Shown one piece after another: positions 1-8,495 of a stretch of 64,000 nucleotides of DNA; position 1 is the first letter of the stretch; each line of letters starts with the position of its first letter. The position numbers and the translations under genes were made by a program. Under the pieces are notes generated by a model, which ran no database searches, had not been told where the DNA came from, and saw nothing but the letters and a program-made list of their open reading frames with translations. The stretch covers positions 81,013-145,012 of the forward strand of contig NZ_SMKK01000001.1 of the NCBI RefSeq assembly GCF_004348425.1, written 5' to 3'. The DNA comes from Actinomadura sp. 7K507. GTDB lineage: Bacteria; Actinomycetota; Actinomycetes; Streptosporangiales; Streptosporangiaceae.

Positions 1-360
1 CTCGCCGCCGGGCTCGTCGGCTTCACCGTCCTGGAAGCGGCGGACGTCGTCGAACCGGCCGCGGTCGTGGCCGGTGTGGCGCTGGCCGTCCTGGTCTGGG
101 GCGGCGTCAAGGGGCGGCTGTTCCGATCCGGTGTGCTGCAGGCCCAGGCGCTGGGCATGATCGGGTTCGGCGCCGTCGCCCTGATCGGACTCGTCGCCGC
201 CCCCGACGCGGGCCGCTACATCGTGGCGGCGGGCTGGTTCGCGCACGGCCTGTGGGACCTCGTCCATCTCAAGCTCGACAAGGTCGTGCTCCGCTCCTAC
301 GCGCAATGGTGCGCCGTGGTCGACATCATCATCGCCGCGCAGCTCGCCTTCGTCCTGTGA
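1..360 (+). CDS. C-terminal part of a small integral membrane protein
   Basis: The reading frame is open from the first base of the window, so the start lies upstream; the visible 119 residues end at TGA 358-360. The chain is almost entirely hydrophobic, with about four predicted membrane segments separated by short charged loops (for example KGRLFRSG and HLKLDKVVLRSYAQ). No catalytic motif is recognisable. GTG 67 could act as an internal start, but the hydrophobic sequence continues without a break upstream of it, so a longer protein is more likely. The function is unknown. A degenerate enzyme fragment follows in the same frame with no intergenic signal, which suggests that the downstream side of this gene was rearranged. 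Confidence 0.6.
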   Translation, partial: LAAGLVGFTVLEAADVVEPAAVVAGVALAVLVWGGVKGRLFRSGVLQAQALGMIGFGAVALIGLVAAPDAGRYIVAAGWFAHGLWDLVHLKLDKVVLRSYAQWCAVVDIIIAAQLAFVL

Positions 361-768
<408 letters not shown>

Positions 769-813
769 ACCGCGCCGCTAGCATGGTGCTTCGGAAACCA
801 AAGTGAGGTTCGC

Positions 814-1164
814 ATGTCCCGACCGACGCCCCTGCCCGGCCGGCCGGTCCGCGGTTCCGAGAGCGGCAGGCCGGTCATGGCACTGCTCGACCTGCTCGGC
901 CACCGCTGGACTCTCCGCATCATCTGGGAGCTGCGGGGTGAGGACGCACCCACCTTCCGTGAGCTGCAGCGACGCTGCGGCCAGGTCTCGTCGAGCGTGC
1001 TCGCCGATCGCCTGCGCGAGCTGAACGAGGCGTCGATCGTCGAGCGCACCGATGCGGGCTACGCGCTCACCGCCATGGGGCGGGAACTGCTCGAACAGCT
1101 CCGGCCCCTGGACGCGTGGGCCCGGCGCTGGGCGAAAGAACATGATCACCCGCTCAAGAGGTGA
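814..1164 (+). CDS. HxlR-family winged-helix transcriptional regulator
   Basis: This 116-residue protein matches the single-domain HxlR family in length and layout. It has an N-terminal helix (MALLDLLGHRWTLRIIWEL, residues 22-40), then the wing-helix block with the family signature TFRELQRRCGQVSSSVLADRLRELNEASIVER, and a C-terminal helix for dimerisation. HxlR regulators usually sense small electrophiles or aldehydes and control a neighbouring oxidoreductase. The ATG at 814 follows AAGTGAGG (801-808). The next gene in the same direction, an MBL hydrolase, is the natural target candidate, but no operator could be identified. The ligand is unknown. Confidence 0.85.
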   Translation: MSRPTPLPGRPVRGSESGRPVMALLDLLGHRWTLRIIWELRGEDAPTFRELQRRCGQVSSSVLADRLRELNEASIVERTDAGYALTAMGRELLEQLRPLDAWARRWAKEHDHPLKR

Positions 1165-1253
1165 TGGCGCTCAGTCCGCTGGTCGCGGCCGCCGTAATAG
1201 GTTGCGATCGTAGGAACCATCGATGTCCTCCTGCGCGGTTCAGGGAGCGGATC

Positions 1254-2009
1254 TTGCCTCACGTGCGCTTTCTCGGTCACTCCACGGTTCTCGTCGAGGT
1301 CGACGGCGTCCGGCTGATCACCGATCCGATCCTGCGGGACCGGGTGACGTTCCTGCGCCGCGTCCCGCCTCCCCTGCCCGCCGAGGCGTACGCCGGCGTC
1401 GACGCCGTCGTCCTGTCGCACCTGCACCACGACCACTGCGACCCGCCCTCGCTGGCGCTCCTCGGGGCCGGGACGCGGGTCATCGCACCGGCCGGCAGCG
1501 AGGAGTTCCTGCGGCGGCACGGGATCCGGGATCCGGTCACGCTGCGGGCGGGCGGGTCCTGCACGGTCGGGCCGGTCACGGTCACCGCGACGCCCGCGGT
1601 GCACGACGGCCGCCGGGTTCCGTTCGGGCCGGACGCGGACGCGATCGGCTACCTGGTCACCGGCTCGGAGGCCACCGTCTACTTCGCGGGCGACACGGCC
1701 CTCTTCGCGGACATGCGCACGCTGTGCCCGCGGCTCGACATGGCCCTGATCCCGGTGTGGGGGTGGGGCCCCAACCTGGGCGCGGGACATCTCGACCCCG
1801 ACGACGCCGCCGAGGCCGTGGCCCGGCTGCGGCCCCGCCGGGCGGTCCCCGTGCACTGGGGAACCCTGTTCCCGTACGGGATGAAGCCCTTCTTCGGTGA
1901 CCGGCTGCAGTCCCCCGCGCCCGCCTTCGCGAAGGCCGTGGAGGCACGCGGCCTGCCCACGGAGGTCACCGTCCTGGCACCCGAGGAGGAGCTGGCATGG
2001 GACCCGTGA
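1254..2009 (+). CDS. MBL-fold metal-dependent hydrolase (UlaG/YtkL-like)
   Basis: Taking TTG 1254 as start gives 251 residues beginning directly at the first beta strand (MPHVRFLGHSTVLVEVDG), with GGGAGCGG about 5-10 bases upstream; longer in-frame starts would add sequence unrelated to the fold. The metal motif HLHHDH (His56, His58, Asp60, His61) and the FAGDTALF motif (around residue 147) are intact, followed by a late HW pair (His201) expected for the second metal site. The family contains lactonases and phosphodiesterase-like enzymes that use two divalent metals; the substrate here cannot be read from sequence. The gene lies downstream of the HxlR regulator in the same orientation. Confidence 0.8.
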   Translation: MPHVRFLGHSTVLVEVDGVRLITDPILRDRVTFLRRVPPPLPAEAYAGVDAVVLSHLHHDHCDPPSLALLGAGTRVIAPAGSEEFLRRHGIRDPVTLRAGGSCTVGPVTVTATPAVHDGRRVPFGPDADAIGYLVTGSEATVYFAGDTALFADMRTLCPRLDMALIPVWGWGPNLGAGHLDPDDAAEAVARLRPRRAVPVHWGTLFPYGMKPFFGDRLQSPAPAFAKAVEARGLPTEVTVLAPEEELAWDP

Positions 2010-2042
2010 GCTACGTGCCGCCGGGGACGCCGCGCCGGCCGG

Positions 2043-3134
2043 TCAGCGCTGCGCCGCGGCCGCCGTCTCCGCGGCCCTGACCTCGTACACGGGCCGGTAC
2101 CGGTCGTGCAGCGACGTGATCAGGCTGAGCAGCAGCATGAAGAAGGCGGTGTGGAGCATGTCGAGAGCGCCTCCCTCCCGTCCCAGCAGCCATTCGGCGA
2201 CCAGGACGAGCCCGACGTTGAGGGCCAGCCGGATCAGGAAGGCCATGGCCGCCGTCTGGACGCCGCGCCGGGCGCGGGCCGTCCACAGACTGAACGTGGT
2301 GTTCAGGACCACGAGCACCGCCAGCGCGAGGAACAGCTGCATGCCGGTGGTCCGCAAGCCGGGGAGCACCTCTGCGAAGAGCACGCTGATGAGGCCGACG
2401 AGGAAGATCTTCTCGACGGTGACCAGCGACAGCACCCGGCCGTGCGCGGCCGACCAGTCGTCCCGTTCTTCGGCGGTGTCGACCGGTTCCGGAAGCCGGT
2501 CGGCGGTCAGTTCCCACCGCCGGTCGGCGGGCCGCAGGCGTGGCCGCACCGCGAACCAGAACGCCGCGGCCGCCGCCAGCAGCGCGACGACCACCGCGGG
2601 ACCGAACCAGGGGACCTCGGCCAGCGTGTCGGTGAAGTCGAGTTTGGCGACGTGGATCCAGTACTCCTGCGGCAGCTTGATCACGATCCAGATGAGCGCG
2701 GCGGCCGTCAGCCAGAACGCCGCCAGGAACCGCACCGGGTCCCAGCGGCTGCGGATCGCTTCGTAGGCGATGAAGAAGTACTCGAAGGCGTTCGGGAAGA
2801 CCAGCAGCAGTGCCCGCGACTGGGTCAGTTCGAACGCCACGACGCCGACCAGGCGATAGAAGTAGAGGAACCGGGACGTCTTGAAGGCGAACCCGTTCGT
2901 CCAGTTCCGCATGGTCGCCAGGTAGGCGATGGCGAGGTAGTAGACGTCCATCGCCTTGTCGTAGCCCTGGTAGCCCGGGGGGTCGTAGCCGAACGACTGG
3001 AAGATCGTCTGGTCGACGGCGTCGAGGACCAGGCACCCGAGGATCGCGGGCAGCGGGTAGCGGAGGATCAGCAGCGGAAGCAGGAACCGCGCCCCGACCA
3101 CGGCCCAGAACACGGCGGCGACCTCAGCACTCAT
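2043..3134 (-). CDS. Polytopic membrane protein of unknown function
   Basis: A 363-residue protein with roughly nine hydrophobic segments, aromatic-rich loops (FQSFGYDPPGYQGYDKAMDVYY, in part) and an amphipathic cytoplasmic stretch with many charges in the middle (about residues 200-235, PRLRPADRRWELTADRL). No transporter or enzyme signature is visible. The start ATG at 3134 is followed at once by the first membrane helix and fits a leader of normal length. It faces the M24 peptidase gene across 254 bp. Nothing in the neighbourhood reveals its job. Confidence 0.65.
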   Translation of the reverse strand: MSAEVAAVFWAVVGARFLLPLLILRYPLPAILGCLVLDAVDQTIFQSFGYDPPGYQGYDKAMDVYYLAIAYLATMRNWTNGFAFKTSRFLYFYRLVGVVAFELTQSRALLLVFPNAFEYFFIAYEAIRSRWDPVRFLAAFWLTAAALIWIVIKLPQEYWIHVAKLDFTDTLAEVPWFGPAVVVALLAAAAAFWFAVRPRLRPADRRWELTADRLPEPVDTAEERDDWSAAHGRVLSLVTVEKIFLVGLISVLFAEVLPGLRTTGMQLFLALAVLVVLNTTFSLWTARARRGVQTAAMAFLIRLALNVGLVLVAEWLLGREGGALDMLHTAFFMLLLSLITSLHDRYRPVYEVRAAETAAAAQR

Positions 3135-3299
3135 GGTCCGCCCCCAGTTCCCCCCGCGACAGGCACCCGTTCAGTATCACGCCGGACAGCGCGCCCGCAT
3201 AGGCCGACGATCAAGACGGACCTTACGTCATTCGCGGTGGTGGAAGGACTGTGCCGCGGACCGCGGCGCCGTCCGGCCCCGGTCACCGCCGGCGGTTCC

Positions 3300-3329
3300 T
3301 TGACTTTTCGCGGGGCTTCCCACGATATT
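3300..3329 (+). promoter_or_regulatory. Candidate sigma70-type promoter for the hydrolase operon
   Basis: TTGACT (3300-3305) and GATATT (3324-3329) are separated by 18 bp and lie about 60 bp before the start codon of the M24 gene. The sequence alone supports it; no start site is known. Confidence 0.45.
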
Positions 3330-3388
3330 GGACCAGGCGTCTAATTGCGTGGTCGCGGCATCGGTGACCAGCGCTTGGAGTGTGCGGG

Positions 3389-4210
3389 ATGGACGAGGGG
3401 CTGGAGCGGTTTCGCCGGTTGCAGGGGCTGACCTACCAGGCGGCCGAGGAGGTGGCGGCCGGTCTCGAACCGGGAGTGACCGAGCGGCAGGCGGCGAGAA
3501 GGATGCGCCGCCGGCTGGCCGACCGCGGGGTGGACGACTGGTTCCACGTTCCGTTCGCGTGGTTCGGGGACCGCACCGCCTTCCGCGGGATCGCCCTGCC
3601 GCACCAGTTCCTGCCGACGAACCGTCGGCTGGAAGAGGGCATGCCCTACATCCTGGACGCGGCACCGATCGCCGACGGCTACACCGCGGACATCGGCTAC
3701 GCGGGATGCCTGGGCGGCAACGAGCGCTGGGAGCGGCTGGTGTCCGACCTGGCCGTCTACCGCCGCCTGATCGTGGAGCGGGTGCGGGAGCGGCGGACCT
3801 TCGCCGACATCTACGCCGAGGTCGATCGGCAGATCGTCCGGCACGGGCACGAGAACCGGCACCGCAAGTACCCCGGCCGGGTCATCGGCCACCAGGTCGG
3901 CCGGGTCTCGGGCCGGCTCCCCCGCAACGTCATCGTGGGCGCCTTCGGCGTGCGCACCGCCCAGACCGTCGGCCGGGAGCTGATCAAGGAACGCCTGCAG
4001 GGACGCTCCACGCTGTGGAACGGCTCGCGCCGATCGCAGCATCCGCCGACTCCGGGACTGTGGGCGGTGGAACCCCACCTGGCCTCGGGCGACGTGGGCG
4101 CCAAGTTCGAAGAGCTGCTCGTGGTCACCGAGGACGACGCGTACTGGCTGGACGACGATCTCCCGCACGTCCGCAGGTGGGCGGCGCAGGCGAGCGGAGA
4201 TCTCACATGA
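3389..4210 (+). CDS. M24-family metallopeptidase-like protein
   Basis: The 273-residue protein carries the pita-bread fold of methionine aminopeptidases/prolidases: PFAWFGDRTAFRG, then YILDAAPIADGYTADIGY, where the two aspartates of the dinuclear metal site would sit (ILDAAP and TADIGY), and later GHQVGR, which aligns with the usual G-H-x-(I/V)-G histidine ligand. ATG 3389 is preferred to GTG 3380 because GGAG (3377-3380) is 8 bases before it. It is the first gene of a tight operon: its stop overlaps the next start by 4 bp (ATGA). Members in this context are often annotated as Xaa-Pro peptidases, but the substrate is unproven. Confidence 0.75.
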   Translation: MDEGLERFRRLQGLTYQAAEEVAAGLEPGVTERQAARRMRRRLADRGVDDWFHVPFAWFGDRTAFRGIALPHQFLPTNRRLEEGMPYILDAAPIADGYTADIGYAGCLGGNERWERLVSDLAVYRRLIVERVRERRTFADIYAEVDRQIVRHGHENRHRKYPGRVIGHQVGRVSGRLPRNVIVGAFGVRTAQTVGRELIKERLQGRSTLWNGSRRSQHPPTPGLWAVEPHLASGDVGAKFEELLVVTEDDAYWLDDDLPHVRRWAAQASGDLT

Positions 4211-5127
4211 GCGACTTCGACGGCCGTGAGGTCGGCTCCGGTGGAGGGAGCCTCGCGGTCCGCGAGTACGGTCATCCGGGCCGGACGACCATCGTGCTCG
4301 TGCACGGCTACCCCGACACACAGGCCGTATGGGAGCCGGTGGCGGGGCTGCTGGCCGAGGAGTTCCACGTGGTCACCTACGACGTGCGCGGCGCCGACGG
4401 CTCGATGCGTCCACGCCGGACCCGGTCCTACTCGATGGAGAACCTGTCCCAGGACCTTCGTGTGGTGCTGGACGCCGTCTCGCCGGGCCGGAGCGTGCAT
4501 CTGGTCGGGCACGACTGGGGTTCGGTGCAGTGCTGGGGAGCCGTCACCGGCACGCGGGTAGCCGGCCGCGTCGCCTCCTTCACCTCTATCTCCGGGCCGT
4601 GCATCGAGCATTTCGGCCAGTGGGTCCGCGACCGCCTGCGCCGCCCTACGCCCCGCCACCTGAAGCAGTTGTCCGGCCAGTTCGCCCGCTCCTGGTACCT
4701 GCTGGGCGGCATGATCCCCGGGGTCGGCCAGCTGGTGTGGCGGCTGGGCGGTACGCGGATGTTCCCGGTGCTCATCAAACGGCCGGAAGGCGTCGACAGG
4801 AGACCCGCCCCGACGTTCCGCCAGGACGCCCTCTACGGGATGAAGCTCTACAAGGCCAACGCCTCGCGCTTCCTTCGGCCCGGCGAGTCGGCCCGTACGG
4901 AGGTACCCGTCCAGGTCATCGCGCCCACCAGGGACCTGTTCGTCTCACCAGAGCAGTCCAAGGACCTGAGCCGCTACACCGGACGGCTGTGGCGGCGGGA
5001 ACTGCGCACCGGGCACTGGGGCGCCCTCGGCCCGCACGCCCCCGAAGTGGCGGCCGCCGTTTCGGAACTGGTCCACCACATCGAAGCCTCGGCGCCCCCC
5101 ACGACGAAGATGCGGACGGAGAGGTAG
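4207..5127 (+). CDS. Alpha/beta-hydrolase with Asp nucleophile (epoxide hydrolase/dehalogenase-like)
   Basis: This 306-residue protein starts at ATG 4207, overlapping the M24 stop codon. The oxyanion motif HGYPD (His33-Gly34) and the nucleophile elbow GHDWGS (residues 101-106) are clear. The nucleophile position is Asp103, not Ser, which is typical of epoxide hydrolases and haloalkane dehalogenases. A late TGHWG supplies the catalytic histidine. A close homologous domain occurs fused N-terminally to short-chain dehydrogenases in many actinomycetes; here it stands alone between an M24 protein and a PF10118 metalloprotein, so the three probably act on one substrate or lipid-like compound. The substrate is not predictable. 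Confidence 0.8.
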   Translation: MSDFDGREVGSGGGSLAVREYGHPGRTTIVLVHGYPDTQAVWEPVAGLLAEEFHVVTYDVRGADGSMRPRRTRSYSMENLSQDLRVVLDAVSPGRSVHLVGHDWGSVQCWGAVTGTRVAGRVASFTSISGPCIEHFGQWVRDRLRRPTPRHLKQLSGQFARSWYLLGGMIPGVGQLVWRLGGTRMFPVLIKRPEGVDRRPAPTFRQDALYGMKLYKANASRFLRPGESARTEVPVQVIAPTRDLFVSPEQSKDLSRYTGRLWRRELRTGHWGALGPHAPEVAAAVSELVHHIEASAPPTTKMRTER

Positions 5128-5132
5128 GCCCC

Positions 5133-6050
5133 ATGACCGAGTCCGACGACACGGCCGCCGTCGACGAGCGGCACCCCGTCATCGTTCCGCGGCGGGTGAA
5201 GTTCGACTGGGCCGGGACGCCCCTGCACTGGATCCCCGGCGAACCCGTCGCCACCCACTTCATCAACACCCTGCACCTGCTGCTGCCGGCCGGCGAGCGC
5301 TGGTTCGTCCACGTGTACAAGCAGGCGCTCCCCCTGATCGACGAGGACGACGCCCGCCTCCGCCAGGAGGTCAAGGGGTTCATGGGCCAGGAGGCCGTGC
5401 ACGCCTACTCCCACCAGGGCGTCCTCGACCAGCAGATGCTCGACCGCGGACTCGACCCCCGGCCGCTCACCCGCAAGATCGAATGGCTGTTCAGGGCCAT
5501 CCTCGGCGACCGGCCGCCGCTGCGGCTCGTTTCCCGCAGGCGCTGGCTGTACGTGCGCATCGGCATCATCGCCGGGATCGAGCACTACACCGCCGTCCTC
5601 GGCCAGTGGATCCTGGACAACCGCGAACTCGACGACGCCGGCGCCGACCCCACCATGATGGATCTGCTGCGCTGGCACGGCGCGGAAGAGGTCGAGCACC
5701 GCTCCGTCGCCTTCGACGTCTACCAGCACGTGTCCGGCAGGTACTGGCCGAGGTTCGCCGCCTTCTTCGTGGGCGTGACCGCGCTTCCGCTGGCCATTTA
5801 CGCCGGGGCGGTCTACCTGTGCGCCAAGGACCCGACGCTGCAGGGCGTCCGCCCTCGCGTCCGGGACTACCGCCGCGCCGTCCGCCGTGACCTGCTGCCG
5901 AGCAACAGGTTCATGGTCCGCGCCGCCCGCGCCTACCTCAGGCGCACCTACCATCCGTCCGCCGAATGCTCCACCCAGAAGGCCCTGGACTACCTGGCCA
6001 CCTCACCCGCCGCCCAAGCGGCGACCGCGAAGCGGCCCCGCCCGGCGTAG
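5133..6050 (+). CDS. PF10118-type predicted metal-dependent hydrolase
   Basis: The 305-residue product shows the family pattern of acidic/His motifs in a helical ferritin-like bundle: QEAVHAYSHQ (metal-binding E and H), GIEHYTAVLGQW, and WHGAEEVEHRSVAFDVY. These conserve the E-x-x-H pairs expected to hold a di-metal centre. A long hydrophobic helix near residues 205-230 (FFVGVTALPLAIYAGAVYL) suggests membrane association. It starts 5 bases after the hydrolase stop, so it is translationally linked. Homologues are frequently paired with the same alpha/beta hydrolase/SDR proteins, supporting joint function in lipid or xenobiotic turnover. The reaction is unknown. Confidence 0.75.
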   Translation: MTESDDTAAVDERHPVIVPRRVKFDWAGTPLHWIPGEPVATHFINTLHLLLPAGERWFVHVYKQALPLIDEDDARLRQEVKGFMGQEAVHAYSHQGVLDQQMLDRGLDPRPLTRKIEWLFRAILGDRPPLRLVSRRRWLYVRIGIIAGIEHYTAVLGQWILDNRELDDAGADPTMMDLLRWHGAEEVEHRSVAFDVYQHVSGRYWPRFAAFFVGVTALPLAIYAGAVYLCAKDPTLQGVRPRVRDYRRAVRRDLLPSNRFMVRAARAYLRRTYHPSAECSTQKALDYLATSPAAQAATAKRPRPA

Positions 6051-6127
6051 GCGGCGCAGGCGGCCTGCGGGTCCTGGGCTACGGACGTCCCCGCGCAGCG
6101 GTAGCGCTCTGCACGCCGTCGCGCCGG

Positions 6128-6274
6128 TCAGTACCTGCGGCGGGGCCGGGGGTCGGAATCATCGCGGCGTCCCGCGCTCCGGTCTCCCAGGTAGAAGAGC
6201 CCGACCAGGAACGCCACGCCGACGATGACGATCAGGATCGTGCCGATCCCCAGCAGGGATGAGACGTCGGTCAT
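6128..6274 (-). CDS. 48-residue single-pass membrane peptide gene
   Basis: Reading the minus strand from ATG 6274 gives 48 codons ending at TGA 6128-6130. The N-terminal half is one strongly hydrophobic helix (about residues 7-29: LLGIGTILIVIVGVAFLVGL), followed by a short cytoplasmic tail with alternating acidic and arginine-rich parts (DRSAGRRDDSDPRPRRRY). A strong ribosome binding site GGGAGGTGG lies 7-9 bases before the start, and no other gene competes in this 360-bp gap. The composition (one N-out helix plus a positively charged tail) fits a small regulatory membrane peptide. It diverges from the persulfide dioxygenase gene, which may share its promoter region. Confidence 0.65.
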   Translation of the reverse strand: MTDVSSLLGIGTILIVIVGVAFLVGLFYLGDRSAGRRDDSDPRPRRRY

Positions 6275-6411
6275 CGCAACCACCTCCCGGCACCCGACTA
6301 CCCGGATCCGGTCCGGGGAATCTTCGCCGGGCCCCGGCCATGACCCGGGGTGTCGCCCGGGTAGGCGAGACTTATCGGTTCATGACCTACGACCCGAAAG
6401 CGGTGGGAGAC

Positions 6412-7803
6412 ATGCCCACGATCCATATCGAGGTGGTGGAGACCTCGTCCCTCGGTGACCGCAGCTACCTGGCCCATGACGGGCGGGACGCCCTGGTGGT
6501 CGATCCGCAGCGCGACATCGACCGCTTCCTGGCCCTGGCCGGACGGCTCGACGTCCGCATCACGCACGTCGCGGAGACCCATGTGCACAACGACTACGTC
6601 TCCGGCGGCCTGGCGCTGGCGCGGGCGACCGGTGCCGCGTACCTGGTCGCCGCCGCGGACGACGTGAAGTTCGACCGGGTGAACGTCGCCGACGGCGACG
6701 AGATCGCCGTGTCGGAGACGATGCGCGTCCGCGCTGTCGCCACGCCGGGGCACACCTTCAACCACTTGTCCTACATCGTGTCCGGGCCGGCCGGTCCGGA
6801 GGGGGTGTTCACCGGCGGGTCGCTGCTGTTCGGCACCACCGGCCGCACCGATCTGCTCGGGCCGGAGCACGCCCACCCCCTCGCCCACCGGCAGCACATG
6901 TCGGCGCGGCGACTGGCCGACCTCCTGCCGGACGGCGCGCACATCTGGCCCACGCACGGTTTCGGGAGCTTCTGCTCCGCGGGTCAGTCCGACGCCACGG
7001 CCTCGACCATCGGCCAGGAGAAGCGGGCCAATCCGGTGCTGCGGCTGGAGGCCGACGACTTCGTCACGCAGACCCTCGACGGGCTGGACGCCTACCCCGC
7101 GTACTACGCGCACATGGGCGTCCGCAACACCGCCGGCCCCGACCTGATCGACCTCACCCCGGCCAGGACCGCGGACGCCGCCGAGTTGCACGAGCGCGTC
7201 ACCGCGGGCGAGTGGGTCGTGGACCTGCGCTCCCGCAAGGCGTTCGCGCAGCGGCACCTTGCCGGGACGCTGAGCTTCGGCCTGGACGGCCCGATGTCGA
7301 CCTGGCTGGGCTGGATGGCCGATTGGGACGCGCCGCTCACGCTGCTGGGCGAGAGCCGCGAGCAGGTGGCGGCGGCGCAGCGGGAACTGGCGCGCATCGG
7401 CATCGACCGCCCGGCCGCCGCCGCGAGCGGCACCCCGCGGGAGTGGGCCGCGGGCGACGCGACTCGCCTGGGCGAACTGGCCGTCGCGTCGTTCGCCGAC
7501 CTCGCCGCCGCACGCGCCGGGAACGCACCCGGGCACCTGCCCGCGGCGGACGTCGTGCTGGACGTGCGCCTCCGCGGCGAATGGCAGGCCGGCCACATCG
7601 ACGGCGCGGTGCACGTCCCGCTGCCCGATCTGCCCCACCGGCTGCACGAGGTCCCGGACGGGACCGTGTGGGTGCACTGCGGCGCCGGCTACCGGGCCGC
7701 CGCCGCGAGCAGCCTGCTCCGGCGGGCCGGGCGCCGGGTGGTGCACATCGACGACGCCTTCGGCAACGCCGAGGACGCGGGCCTGCACTTCGCCGGCCAC
7801 TGA
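6412..7803 (+). CDS. MBL-fold persulfide dioxygenase fused to two rhodanese domains
   Basis: The 463-residue protein starts at ATG 6412, chosen because GTGGGAG ends 4 bases before it. Residues 1-250 are an ETHE1-like metallo-beta-lactamase domain (THVHNDYVSGG, residues 56-66; TPGHTFNHLSY; PTHGFGSFC). Residues about 270-330 form a first rhodanese domain without a catalytic cysteine. The C-terminal rhodanese has the active-site loop VHCGAGYRAAA with Cys423. The family oxidises glutathione- or mycothiol-type persulfides to sulfite, with the rhodanese passing sulfane sulfur. It presumably works in cytosolic sulfide detoxification. It is monocistronic, and no ArsR/CsoR regulator is next to it. Confidence 0.85.
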   Translation: MPTIHIEVVETSSLGDRSYLAHDGRDALVVDPQRDIDRFLALAGRLDVRITHVAETHVHNDYVSGGLALARATGAAYLVAAADDVKFDRVNVADGDEIAVSETMRVRAVATPGHTFNHLSYIVSGPAGPEGVFTGGSLLFGTTGRTDLLGPEHAHPLAHRQHMSARRLADLLPDGAHIWPTHGFGSFCSAGQSDATASTIGQEKRANPVLRLEADDFVTQTLDGLDAYPAYYAHMGVRNTAGPDLIDLTPARTADAAELHERVTAGEWVVDLRSRKAFAQRHLAGTLSFGLDGPMSTWLGWMADWDAPLTLLGESREQVAAAQRELARIGIDRPAAAASGTPREWAAGDATRLGELAVASFADLAAARAGNAPGHLPAADVVLDVRLRGEWQAGHIDGAVHVPLPDLPHRLHEVPDGTVWVHCGAGYRAAAASSLLRRAGRRVVHIDDAFGNAEDAGLHFAGH

Positions 7804-7878
7804 CCCCTGACGACGTGGCCGATCAGGATGTACGACTCCTTGCCACGCGCGGAGCACGGGCGAGACGGGGCCGGGCCT

Positions 7879-7906
7879 GCCCCCGCTACTACCGGGGGCG
7901 TAGCGG
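7879..7906 (+). promoter_or_regulatory. Overlapping, mutually exclusive hairpins upstream of a membrane gene
   Basis: GCCCCCG (7879-7885) pairs with CGGGGGC (7893-7899) around a 7-base loop. Alternatively CCGCTAC (7883-7889) pairs with GTAGCGG (7900-7906); the two stems share bases and cannot coexist. A third small hairpin (GGAGG/CCTCC) follows immediately. The element lies between the persulfide dioxygenase stop and the membrane gene at 7998. It could be a terminator for the first gene or a switch for the second; there is no T-run. Confidence 0.35.
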
Positions 7907-7997
7907 AGGAGCCCTCCGGTGGGTGACGACGAAGGCCGGACCTGCGCCGGACCATCGCCGGTATCGCTCGATCCTCCGCGAGGCAAGGAGTCCAGTC

Positions 7998-8372
7998 ATG
8001 CGCAAGACCCCCCTCAACCGGGCCGCCCTGATCACGGTGTCCGGACTGGTCACCGGCGCCGCCGGCCTGGTGATCCAGAAGGTGGCCGGGGTGGAGATGC
8101 CGCCCGTGCCGCCCGGCCTGATCATCCTGACGCTGGTCGCCGTCCTGATCGCCGCGACCCCCTGGCGCTGGCCCCTCGTGCTGGCCGTTCTGGCCGCGCT
8201 GGCGGAGATGCCCGGTACCGCCGGCAGCGCCGTCGACGCCGACACGATCGGCGAGGTCGCCGGGGCCTCGGTCCGCGGCATCGGCGCCGTCGCCGCCTTC
8301 GTGGCGGGCATCGTGGCCGCGACGGTGGCGTACCGGTCCCGGAAGCGTGCGCCGGAGTCGACGGTGCGGTGA
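7998..8372 (+). CDS. Small membrane protein with three to four helices
   Basis: 124 residues; ATG 7998 is preceded by AAGGAG (7985-7990). Hydrophobic segments are at about residues 9-27, 37-55, 57-72 and 90-112, with a basic C-terminus (YRSRKRAPESTVR). No motif places it in a known family. It may be co-regulated with the downstream sensor kinase, but a stable hairpin (8465-8485) separates them. Confidence 0.6.
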   Translation: MRKTPLNRAALITVSGLVTGAAGLVIQKVAGVEMPPVPPGLIILTLVAVLIAATPWRWPLVLAVLAALAEMPGTAGSAVDADTIGEVAGASVRGIGAVAAFVAGIVAATVAYRSRKRAPESTVR

Positions 8373-8464
8373 CCTCAGGGGCGAAGCCCTCCCCGCCCCC
8401 GGCCCGGTGGATCGTCCCGCACGTACGGGGATTCGCGTCCGCCGGGTACGCCGAGAAGGGGACG

Positions 8465-8485
8465 CCGGGCGCCGGGGGCGCCCGG
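8465..8485 (+). terminator. Strong hairpin immediately before the sensor kinase gene
   Basis: CCGGGCGCC (8465-8473) and GGCGCCCGG (8477-8485) form a perfect 9-bp all-GC stem with a GGG loop. It ends 10 bases before ATG 8496, so it could end transcription of the upstream gene or restrict ribosome access to the kinase start. No T-tract follows. Confidence 0.4.
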
Positions 8486-8495
8486 TATCGTCCGG

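Noticed and set aside
3328..4206. Long N-terminal extension of the alpha/beta hydrolase frame
   Set aside because: It runs antiphase through the M24 gene; the ATG at 4207 with a 4-bp stop overlap is a far better start.
8465..8485. Hairpin considered as a riboswitch of the kinase gene
   Set aside because: A single GC stem without conserved loop elements does not support a riboswitch; terminator or translation barrier is simpler.
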